A stretch of 15,162 nucleotides of DNA from an uncultured Ruminococcus sp. (GTDB lineage Bacteria > Bacillota > Clostridia > Oscillospirales > Acutalibacteraceae). The translations under genes were made by a program, and so were the position numbers. Positions 7,002 to 13,163 of the stretch are shown here, piece by piece. The stretch lies in NCBI GenBank assembly GCA_902762335.1, contig CACWNZ010000039.1, positions 1-15,162 of the forward strand, given 5' to 3'. Numbering within the stretch: position 1 is the first letter of the stretch; the number at the start of each line of letters is the position of its first letter. The notes under the pieces were generated by a model. That model was given only the letters and a program-made list of their open reading frames with translations, did not search any database and was not told where the DNA came from.

Positions 7002-7469
7002 TTATTGATTCTGTGCCTTTATGGCTCTCTCAATGTCGCGCCTTGCGCTCTTTTCTGCCATGTCGGCGCGCTTGTCATAGTTTCTCTTGCCCTTGCACAT
7101 ACCGAGCCTGAGCTTTACCCTTGAGCCCTTGAAATAAAGCGCAAGTGGAATGAGGGAATAGCCCTCCTGCTTGACCTGCCCGTAAAGCCGCATTATCTCG
7201 CGGCGGTGCATGAGCAGCCTCCTTACCCTGAGTGGATCCTTGTTGAAGATGTTTCCCTGCTCATAGGGACTGATGTGCATTCCCTTAACAAAAAGCTCTC
7301 CCTTTTCTACGGTACACCAGGCATCTTTTAAATTTACCCTGCCCTGTCTTACGGACTTTACCTCGGTGCCGCAAAGCTCAATGCCCGCTTCAAAGCTCTC
7401 TATGACAAAGTAATCATGGTACGCCTTTTTGTTCTGCGCTATGGTGTTGTCGGGTGCGTTCTTTGCCAT
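7002..7469 (-). CDS. smpB: SsrA-binding protein SmpB
   Basis: A 155-residue protein of normal SmpB length. SmpB binds the tRNA-like domain of tmRNA and brings it into the empty A site of stalled ribosomes. Family motifs are complete: N-K-K-A-Y-H-D-Y near the start, G-I-E-L-x-G-T-E-V-K-S-V-R (about residues 30-42), H-I-S-P-Y (66-70) and R-x-L-L-M-H-R-R-E-I (about 83-92). The basic C-terminal tail (R-D-I-E-R-A-I-K) enters the mRNA channel. The ATG at 7469 has an excellent AAGGAGGAG site at 7482-7474. The adjoining downstream ssrA gene supports the call. It is read after recR across a 62-base gap with two hairpins. Confidence 0.97.
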   Translation of the reverse strand: MAKNAPDNTIAQNKKAYHDYFVIESFEAGIELCGTEVKSVRQGRVNLKDAWCTVEKGELFVKGMHISPYEQGNIFNKDPLRVRRLLMHRREIMRLYGQVKQEGYSLIPLALYFKGSRVKLRLGMCKGKRNYDKRADMAEKSARRDIERAIKAQNQ

Positions 7470-7482
7470 AAAGCTCCTCCTT

Positions 7483-7521
7483 CCGCAAAGAGCTGCGGGC
7501 GCTCTCCGTTAGAGGGAGAGC
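7483..7521 (-). promoter_or_regulatory. Two hairpins in the smpB leader
   Basis: Between recR and smpB, a perfect 7-bp stem GCTCTCC/GGAGAGC (7501-7507 with 7515-7521) is followed by a 5-bp stem CCGCA/TGCGG (7483-7487 with 7494-7498), which ends directly against the smpB SD. There is no T-tract. They may tune translation or processing; the role is inferred. Confidence 0.4.
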
Positions 7522-7531
7522 ACCGTCAGGG

Positions 7532-8137
7532 TCAAATTTCGTTTCTGCCCGTAAAGGCGTGGGCAAGAGTTATCTCGTCCGCATATTGTATATCTCCGCC
7601 AACAGGCAGTCCGAAGGCGAGCCTTGTCACCTTGATGCCGAGAGGTTTTATCAGCTTGGAGAGATACACTGCGGTAGTCTCGCCTTCAATGGTGGTGTTG
7701 GTAGCCATAACTACCTCCTTTACCGTGTTGTCGGTAAGTCTTGCAAGAAGCTCTTTTATTTTGAGCATATCGGGCAGTATGCCCTTCATCGGGGAGATAG
7801 CCCCGTGAAGAACGTGATAGCTCACGTTGAGCTCGCCGGTGCGTTCAAGCACCGTAACGTCTCTCGGATCCTCGACCACGCAGATTATGCTTTTGTCCCG
7901 GTTTTCGTCGGCGCATACGGGGCATAGGTCCTTGTCGGTAAGATTGCAGCAGATCCTGCAGCAGTGAATGCTTTTGTGCGCGTTGACTATAGCTTCGGCA
8001 AACTTCTGCGCAGCCTGCTCGGGCATTTCAAGAACGTAATAGGCGAGCCGGGCAGCGGTCTTTTTTCCTATGCCGGGCAGCCTTTCAAACTGCTCCGTCA
8101 GTATCTCAAGAGAGGCGATATTGCCGCTGCGCATCAT
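7532..8137 (-). CDS. recR: Recombination mediator RecR
   Basis: A 201-residue protein, normal for RecR, which with RecO/RecF helps load RecA onto gapped DNA. A helix-hairpin-helix motif LPGIGKKTAARLAYYVL lies at residues 20-36. A C4 zinc motif is formed by C60, C63, C72 and C75 with the family spacing x2-x8-x2. A Toprim domain follows (about 82-175, starting VVEDPRDV). The C-terminal G-L-P-V-G-G-D-I-Q-Y-A-D-E-I-T-L stretch is diagnostic. The start ATG at 8137 overlaps the ybaB stop as TGATG, giving coupled translation; the next codon is also ATG, so the exact start could be 8134. Confidence 0.97.
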   Translation of the reverse strand: MMRSGNIASLEILTEQFERLPGIGKKTAARLAYYVLEMPEQAAQKFAEAIVNAHKSIHCCRICCNLTDKDLCPVCADENRDKSIICVVEDPRDVTVLERTGELNVSYHVLHGAISPMKGILPDMLKIKELLARLTDNTVKEVVMATNTTIEGETTAVYLSKLIKPLGIKVTRLAFGLPVGGDIQYADEITLAHAFTGRNEI

Positions 8138-8490
8138 CAGAACAGACCGGGTACGTTAAGTCCGCCCGAGATCCTGTCCATAGTAGCGGTCTTCTCGTCT
8201 CTTGCCTTTCTTATAGCCTCGTTTACCGCGGCGATGATAAGGTCAGAGAGCATATCTATATCCTCGGGATCAACTACGTCCTTGCTTATCTCAAGAGACT
8301 TTATCTCGAGAGCGCCGGTAACGACAGCGTTTACTGCGCCGCCGCCTGCCGCTGCGGAATATTCCTTGACGTCAAGCTCCTTTGCAGCCTCGTCCATTTC
8401 CTCCTGCATTTTCTGAGCCTGACGGGCAAGCTGCTGTATGTTCTGGCTTCCTCCGCCGTTATTGTAGCCCTTGGGTAATCTTGCTTTCAT
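8137..8490 (-). CDS. ybaB: Nucleoid-associated protein, YbaB/EbfC family
   Basis: A 117-residue protein of the YbaB/EbfC family (YaaK in Bacillus), small DNA-binding dimers usually encoded between dnaX and recR, as here. The family core is clear: N-I-Q-Q-L-A-R-Q-A-Q-K-M-Q-E-E-M near residues 17-32, then A-A-G-G-G-A-V-N-A-V-V-T-G (about 46-58) and D-x-E-D-I-D-M-L-S-D-L-I-I-A-A-V-N-E-A (about 75-92). The ATG at 8490 follows a GGAGGA site. It lies 31 bases after dnaX and overlaps recR by one base. Its detailed cellular role is unsettled in the literature; a link to recombination repair is suggested by gene order. Confidence 0.95.
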   Translation of the reverse strand: MKARLPKGYNNGGGSQNIQQLARQAQKMQEEMDEAAKELDVKEYSAAAGGGAVNAVVTGALEIKSLEISKDVVDPEDIDMLSDLIIAAVNEAIRKARDEKTATMDRISGGLNVPGLF

Positions 8491-8521
8491 TTTGTTGTCC
8501 TCCGTTTGAATAGAATTTTAT

Positions 8522-10105
8522 TTATTGCGGTGTGCCGTCCGTATCAACGGGAACGCCCGCTTTTTTGAAATCGCTTATCAGCTCTGACAGAGCGTCTCCC
8601 GTGGTCTCCTCGTCGGGATAGCTGTATCTGCCCATGCTGTATTCCTTGCCGGTTATAAGCCTTATGGATTCTCTTATCTTCTCGCGCTGTGAAGAATTCT
8701 TCAGCAGCTCGAAGCACAGATCGTTCGGTGAATCCACAAGAACGTATTTGCCGCTGATATACGCCTTGCTGCCCTCAAACCCCATAGCTATCGCCTTGGA
8801 ATATTTTTTTATATCCTCAAGCACCTCCTGCCAATTCGTCATGGGGACCGCGTTTTTTCTCAGCTCCGCCATTTTCTCGGCAGAGGGTCTTGATGCGGTA
8901 ACGGGTGCCTTCGGCGCAGACGATCTCTGCGTTGCCTTTGTAACGGCAGTCGGGTCGGTCTTTATCAGCGCAAGAGCCTTTTCAAGCGCCGCTACTCTTT
9001 CTTCAAGCTCCGCAGCGTTCTTTTTGCCGTCGGTGCAGAGCTTTACGGCGGTCATTTCCATTTCTATGCGTCTGTTTACGCCGCGCAGCATCCTGTCGTG
9101 CGCGGACTGTATGGTATCGATGGCGCTGATGATGAAGGGGAGCTGCATTTTATCAGCCTGTTCAGCCGTTCTTTTAAGGTCGGCTGCGGACATCACGAGT
9201 ATATCCGAGGGCTGCTTCATGGTCTTGAGAAGCATCATCGCGCGGAAATGCTCAACGAGCTCGTCGCACAGCCTTGCCATATCCTTGGAGCTTTTGTGAA
9301 GCTCGCCGATAATATCGACCGCGCCTGCCGCGTTGTGCTCAATAATACAGTCGGTCAGCGCGATAAGACTGCTTTTGTCTGCAAGACCCGCGGTTTTTCG
9401 CACCAGCTCCTCCGTTATACGGCTGCTCTGACCCATTGCCTGATCGAGCAGGGAGAGGGAATCTCTCATAGCGCCGTCGGCAATGCCGGCTATCAGCAGG
9501 GCAGCGTCGCTGTCTATCTCACAGCCCTCCTGCCTGCATACGTAGTCGAGCCGTTCTGCGATATCCTGCGGAGCTATCCTGTGGAAATCGAAGCGCTGAC
9601 ATCTTGAAAGTATGGTGGCGGGCAGCTTATGCACCTCTGTGGTGGCGAGTATGAAGATGACGTGGGGAGGAGGCTCCTCAAGCGTTTTGAGCAGGGCGTT
9701 GAAGGCGCCTATAGAAAGCATATGCACCTCGTCTATGATATATACCCTGTATTTTGCCGCTGCGGGGGTAAAATCCGCTTCCTCACGCAGCATTCTGATA
9801 TCGTCTACGCCGTTGTTGCTTGCGGCGTCTATTTCAACGACGTCCAATATGCTGCCGTCGTCTATACCTCTGCAAACCTTACATTCGCCGCAGGGATCGC
9901 CGTTTACGGGCGAGAGACAGTTCACTGCCTTTGCAAGTATTTTTGAACAGGTGGTCTTTCCCGTGCCGCGCGAGCCCGTGAACAGATAGGCGTGAGCTAT
10001 CCTGTCGGACGTGAGCTCGTTCCTGAGAGTCTCCGTGACCTGTGGCTGACCAATAACGTCGGCAAATAAGCGTGGACGGTATTTTCTGTATAAAACTCTA
10101 TACAT
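8522..10105 (-). CDS. dnaX: DNA polymerase III clamp-loader subunit tau (gamma by predicted frameshift)
   Basis: A 527-residue AAA+ ATPase, the motor of the sliding-clamp loader; the C-terminal tau part links polymerase and helicase. The ATP-binding loop GSRGTGKTT is at 44-52, the zinc cysteines are C63, C72, C75 and C78, the Walker B motif DEVH is at 125-128, sensor 1 ATTE at 154-157 and the arginine-finger motif SRC at 167-169. The polar, alanine-rich region after about 360 begins the tau-specific end. The ATG at 10105 has a modest AAGGGGCG site. The gene heads the dnaX-ybaB-recR unit and lies just downstream of the SRP RNA gene. At codon 434 there is an in-phase A AAA AAA slippery run with an upstream SD-like AGGAGG; a -1 shift would end the protein at 443 residues. 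Confidence 0.97.
   Translation of the reverse strand: MYRVLYRKYRPRLFADVIGQPQVTETLRNELTSDRIAHAYLFTGSRGTGKTTCSKILAKAVNCLSPVNGDPCGECKVCRGIDDGSILDVVEIDAASNNGVDDIRMLREEADFTPAAAKYRVYIIDEVHMLSIGAFNALLKTLEEPPPHVIFILATTEVHKLPATILSRCQRFDFHRIAPQDIAERLDYVCRQEGCEIDSDAALLIAGIADGAMRDSLSLLDQAMGQSSRITEELVRKTAGLADKSSLIALTDCIIEHNAAGAVDIIGELHKSSKDMARLCDELVEHFRAMMLLKTMKQPSDILVMSAADLKRTAEQADKMQLPFIISAIDTIQSAHDRMLRGVNRRIEMEMTAVKLCTDGKKNAAELEERVAALEKALALIKTDPTAVTKATQRSSAPKAPVTASRPSAEKMAELRKNAVPMTNWQEVLEDIKKYSKAIAMGFEGSKAYISGKYVLVDSPNDLCFELLKNSSQREKIRESIRLITGKEYSMGRYSYPDEETTGDALSELISDFKKAGVPVDTDGTPQ
8775..8829 (-). promoter_or_regulatory. Candidate -1 programmed frameshift signal in dnaX
   Basis: AGGAGGTG (8829-8822) lies 13 bases before seven A's (8810-8804) read as AT-A AAA AAA in the zero frame, the X-XXY-YYZ phase required for tandem -1 slippage. 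After a shift at codon 434 the new frame reads IFQGDSYGV and stops at TGA 8777-8775. No strong downstream stem-loop is obvious. Confidence 0.6.
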
Positions 10106-10152
10106 TTTATCACGCCCCTTTGCAAAAAACTGTGAAAACCTGTAAAACAGCT

Positions 10153-10198
10153 AAAAAAATCAAGACAGCCCGTATTTAACGGAAGCTCATGCCCTTGA
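10153..10198 (-). terminator. Terminator of the SRP RNA gene
   Basis: On the - strand a TCAAG/CTTGA outer stem (10198-10194 with 10164-10160), with an inner CCGT/ACGG hairpin, is followed directly by seven T's (10159-10153). It would end the SRP RNA transcript 48 bases before dnaX. Confidence 0.65.
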
Positions 10199-10310
10199 AT
10201 ATACGGCCGAACAGACTAACTGCATCGCACAGTGCGAAACGCTTAATGCTGCTCGGTTCCCCGCCTGACATGGTTCACGGTGCCCGTAAAAAGGGACGGC
10301 AACGCCTGCC
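10199..10310 (-). ncRNA. ffs: Signal recognition particle RNA (4.5S/scRNA-like)
   Basis: The - strand carries the SRP RNA core GTCAGGCGGGGAACCGAGCAGC in two parts: 10269-10260 gives the 5' side and GGAA loop entry, and 10259-10248 completes the loop and the AGCAGC side. A CGG-GGAA-CCG apex sits above the asymmetric loop that binds Ffh M domain. Flanking GCAC and GTGC segments (near 10284 and 10230) can extend the rod. The RNA guides nascent membrane and secreted proteins to FtsY. Position directly upstream of dnaX matches Bacillus scr-dnaX-yaaK-recR. Both ends are approximate; I could not trace a complete Alu domain, so the size class is uncertain. Confidence 0.82.
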
Positions 10311-11084
10311 TTATTTATCGCTTTCGGCAGAGGCAGGCTTTTCTACGGATATTTTGAAGTATTTTTTGGCGACCGTGCCGTCGCTGTCCATGACCTTTAC
10401 AAGAATATGATATCTCGTATCGAGCAGGGGCTTTATGGTATTTACGGTATTCACGCTGAAATCCTGCTTGGTCACCCACGACTTTGAGAAGGTCTTTTTA
10501 TAGTACACCGCATAGGTATAGGGTGCCTTGCCGCCCTTTGCGGCTGCCGTTACGGTAACGGTATCGCCGAGAGTGATATCGAGAGCCGATACCTCAGAGA
10601 TATTTGCAAGCGCGTTGTCGTCCGCCTTGGGCGCGGCGGGAGTCTTTTTCTTTGTGCCGAAGATAGTAAAGGGGATAGTCATAACGCCCGTAAAGTTGCC
10701 CTTGAAGGTGAGCTTGGCGTTTGCTGTGCCGGGATCAATATTGTTTTCGTATTCGACGGTATAGTCCCTGCCCTCGACAAGGGCGGTATCTCCGAATTTA
10801 ACGGCTATCTGCATTATGCAGGGCTCGCCGCTGTAGTCGAATTCGGTATTGTCCGCAAAGAACGAGAGCGCCCTTGCGTGTACGGGAACTATCTCAAAGG
10901 TTTTTTCTATAACTCCCTTGAACTTTCCCTTGCCCCTGAATACGACATGGGCTGTTCCTACGTTGATATTATCGGTTATCTCTACGTCAAAGTCCTTATC
11001 GCTGCTGAGTATCCTGTCGCCTACACGGATAGAGTAGTTCGGCATTATGGGCTCTCCCGTATATACATAGGTATTATTATCCAC
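10311..11084 (-). CDS. Ig-like repeat protein with one tyrosine-rich repeat, no signal peptide
   Basis: A 257-residue protein. The start is GTG 11084, fixed by a GGAGGT site (11098-11093) and by an in-frame TAA two codons upstream. Two Ig-like repeats (about 8-67 and 81-142) share Y-[TS]-G-E-P, D-[FY]-x-V-E, N-x-G-T-A and G-x-[FG]-x-G-V, a pattern common in clostridial surface proteins. A charged and proline-bearing linker (about 143-158) and one copy of the tyrosine-rich repeat (about 160-250, with APYTYAVYYKK) follow. Both repeat types normally occur in exported proteins, yet there is no signal peptide or membrane segment. It may be cytoplasmic, exported another way, or a shortened relic, though its promoter and RBS are intact. 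Function unknown; the role of beta-sandwich binding or spacer is inferred. Confidence 0.8.
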   Translation of the reverse strand: MDNNTYVYTGEPIMPNYSIRVGDRILSSDKDFDVEITDNINVGTAHVVFRGKGKFKGVIEKTFEIVPVHARALSFFADNTEFDYSGEPCIMQIAVKFGDTALVEGRDYTVEYENNIDPGTANAKLTFKGNFTGVMTIPFTIFGTKKKTPAAPKADDNALANISEVSALDITLGDTVTVTAAAKGGKAPYTYAVYYKKTFSKSWVTKQDFSVNTVNTIKPLLDTRYHILVKVMDSDGTVAKKYFKISVEKPASAESDK

Positions 11085-11117
11085 GGCTTATTACCTCCGT
11101 ATTTTGTCTTATCTGTC

Positions 11118-11146
11118 ATTATACCACGCCGAAGAAAAAAAGTCAC
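11118..11146 (-). promoter_or_regulatory. Strong sigma-A-type promoter for the 11084-10311 gene
   Basis: On the - strand GTGACT (11146-11141) lies 17 bases from a perfect TATAAT (11123-11118), with an extended -10 TG one base upstream. The start codon is 33 bases beyond the -10. Confidence 0.75.
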
Positions 11147-11329
11147 CCCTTTTAAGCCGCTCAACATTGTGCAATTCGTACAACGAACCAAGTGGTATTC
11201 CCTCTGCCGATATCAAAAAAATCATCATTTCAGGGGGAATATCGGCTTTTAAGGGGAGTATCTTTCTTCTGCGGAAAATTGAGTTCCATAGCTTTTGTGC
11301 AATTCAACGGAATTGCATTTGCCGCTCCG
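11147..11329. repeat. Intergenic cluster of inverted and direct repeats
   Basis: Between deoD and the next promoter there is no gene. TGCAATTC/GAATTGCA (11298-11305 with 11310-11317) forms a perfect 8-bp hairpin after deoD. GCCGATAT/ATATCGGC (11206-11213 with 11239-11246) is a perfect inverted repeat. TTGTGCAATTC occurs at 11167 and again at 11295. CCCCTTTTAAGCCG (from 11146) nearly mirrors CGGCTTTTAAGGGG (11242-11255). Confidence 0.5.
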
Positions 11330-12037
11330 TCACAGCAAAAAAGCGCAATCAAGTCCTACCCGCATCATTTCCTCAAAGCTTTTTTCCCTTTCCTCTGAGG
11401 AGCAGCTCTCGCCCGTAAGGGGGCAGTCGGAAATAGTGCAGACGGTAAGGGCGTTTTTGCCGAGTCTTGCAGCGTTAAGATACAGCGCGGCGCACTCCAT
11501 TTCGGTGGCAAGAATGCCTATTTTTCTCCATTCCTTCAGGCTGCTGCTGTCGTCGTAGAATACGTCGGTTGTATATACCTGTCCTACGTGAGGCTTCAGA
11601 CCCATATTCACGGCAGCCCTGTACGCCGCCGTAAGAAGCTCGAAGCTTGCGGTTGGCGCAGGCGTGCCGGGCAGCCTGTACTGCGCCGCAAATGACGAAT
11701 TCGTCGCCGCGGACATGGCTATCACTATATCTCTTATGCCGAGCTTTTCGCTCACGGCGCCCGCCGTGCCTATGCGTATGATATTTTCGACGTCATAGAA
11801 CTTAAAAAGCTCGTATGAATATATGCCGATAGACGGCACTCCCATGCCGCTTGCCATAACCGACACAGGCTTGCCCTTGTATTTTCCCGTATAGCCCAGC
11901 ATTCCGCGGACCCTGTTTACCAAAACGGGCTCGTCAAGAAAGGTCTTAGCTATATATTCTGCTCTGAGGGGGTCGCCGGGCATAAGCACGGTCTTTGCAA
12001 AATCTCCCGGCTCTGCGCTGATATGCGGTGTTGACAT
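11330..12037 (-). CDS. deoD: Purine nucleoside phosphorylase, DeoD type
   Basis: A 235-residue enzyme that cleaves purine (deoxy)nucleosides with phosphate to base and (deoxy)ribose-1-phosphate in purine salvage. The ATG at 12037 is chosen because AGGAGG (12050-12045) lies 7 bases upstream; the longer frame to 12160 would run into the preceding gene. Residues match the hexameric bacterial enzyme position for position: H5, the phosphate loop MPGDP (19-23), R88 in IRIGTAGA, the ribose-binding ATEMEC (177-182), catalytic D204 in TISD, and R217. It lies 28 bases after an LRR gene in the same direction, so it is probably cotranscribed with that pair. No metabolic reason for the pairing is evident. 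Confidence 0.96.
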   Translation of the reverse strand: MSTPHISAEPGDFAKTVLMPGDPLRAEYIAKTFLDEPVLVNRVRGMLGYTGKYKGKPVSVMASGMGVPSIGIYSYELFKFYDVENIIRIGTAGAVSEKLGIRDIVIAMSAATNSSFAAQYRLPGTPAPTASFELLTAAYRAAVNMGLKPHVGQVYTTDVFYDDSSSLKEWRKIGILATEMECAALYLNAARLGKNALTVCTISDCPLTGESCSSEEREKSFEEMMRVGLDCAFLL

Positions 12038-12065
12038 AGTAGTTCCTCCTGTTGATAGGTGTTTA

Positions 12066-13124
12066 TCAGATGATATGCAGTACGATATTGTTTTTGACGG
12101 CAAAGTCTGCCGCGTATGATTCTGCGGGGGCATAAATCGTAAGGTCGCGGCATTGGTCAAACGCGCCGAAGCCTATTTCCGTTCCGATACCTCGAATTGT
12201 AATACGTGTCAGTGAGGTACAGCGGGCAAAAGCGCCGAATCCTATCTCGGTCACGCCTGAGGGAACGGTCAATTCTGACAGCGCCGAGCAGTCACAGAAT
12301 GCGTTTTCTCCTATACTTGTTACCGTTTTGGGTATATTTATCTCTTTAAGTGAGGTGCAGTATCCGAACGCTTCATCAGAGATCCTTGTCGTGTCGTAGG
12401 GGATAACAATATTTTCCAGAGCGGTGCAGTTCTTGAAGAGTCCCTCCGGAATGACAGTTATGCCGTAGGGAAGGGTAACGTCTGTAAGCGCCGTGCAGCC
12501 TTTGAATGCATTTTCGCCGATCTCCTTTACGCTTTCGGGAATATCAATGCTTTTCAGATAAAGACAGCTTTCAAAGGCACACGCTCCGATTTTTGTAAGG
12601 CTGTCGGGAAATCTGACAGTGTTGAGCGCCGTACAGCCTCTGAACGCATTTCTGCCTATCTCCCTCAGACTGTCGGGAAGGACTATGATCCGCAGATTGC
12701 GCTGATTTCTGAAAACATCATCTCCGATAGCCGTTACCTCGTGATCCCGTATCCGCTGCGGAATGATGATCTTGAATTTTTGCATACCGGTATATTTTGT
12801 GATCACCGCCCCGCCGTCTCTGATATCGACCGCAAGGTCGTTTTCATACATGGCCTCAGAGGGAGCTGCATCGGATTGAGTATCCTGCTGCTTAACGGAT
12901 GTCTTATTATGACGGGAGCTTACCCGCATGACGGGTGTATGCGGATGACCGGCAGGGGAGACGTCCCGGGCTTTTATGCAGGCTTTTATCTCGTCTATTT
13001 CCTGCTGCAGCTTTTTTATCATTTCATAGCATTCGTTCAGCTTTTTTTCATGCTCCGCAAAAGGAAAATACTTTTTGCAGAGCGCATCATACTCTTTCTG
13101 TGTCAGTTGAAAAAGTGTCTGCAT
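12066..13124 (-). CDS. Cytoplasmic-looking BspA-type leucine-rich repeat protein
   Basis: A 352-residue protein. The ATG at 13124 is preferred over the TTG at 13139 because the latter lies within the SD GGGAGGA (13137-13131). The N-terminus has MQTxxQLT and LCKKYFPFAE (residues 15-24), then a short coiled coil (about 26-55) with one LNEC. A polar linker (56-90) leads to a cap (GGAVITKYTG) and nine 23-residue LRR_5 repeats with the I-G-x-x-A-F-x-x-C core. It ends in a DLTIYAPAESYAADFA cap. There is no signal peptide, membrane segment or sorting signal, although BspA-type LRRs are best known from surface proteins. It is a shorter paralogue of the gene starting at 15089, 39 bases away. LRRs suggest protein binding; the target is unknown. 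Confidence 0.88.
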   Translation of the reverse strand: MQTLFQLTQKEYDALCKKYFPFAEHEKKLNECYEMIKKLQQEIDEIKACIKARDVSPAGHPHTPVMRVSSRHNKTSVKQQDTQSDAAPSEAMYENDLAVDIRDGGAVITKYTGMQKFKIIIPQRIRDHEVTAIGDDVFRNQRNLRIIVLPDSLREIGRNAFRGCTALNTVRFPDSLTKIGACAFESCLYLKSIDIPESVKEIGENAFKGCTALTDVTLPYGITVIPEGLFKNCTALENIVIPYDTTRISDEAFGYCTSLKEINIPKTVTSIGENAFCDCSALSELTVPSGVTEIGFGAFARCTSLTRITIRGIGTEIGFGAFDQCRDLTIYAPAESYAADFAVKNNIVLHII

Positions 13125-13163
13125 CCGTGTTCCTCCCAAAAGGTGATAATATATTATGATCTC

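Noticed and set aside
8634..9989. Several plus-strand frames opposite dnaX
   Set aside because: They are antisense shadows of a fully supported gene.
10189..10410. Plus-strand 73-residue frame
   Set aside because: It covers the SRP RNA gene and the end of the Ig-repeat gene on the opposite strand, and has no RBS.
12038..12160. Longer N-terminus for deoD
   Set aside because: The extension overlaps the LRR gene end and is absent from the family. A strong RBS and the conserved H5 spacing support ATG 12037.
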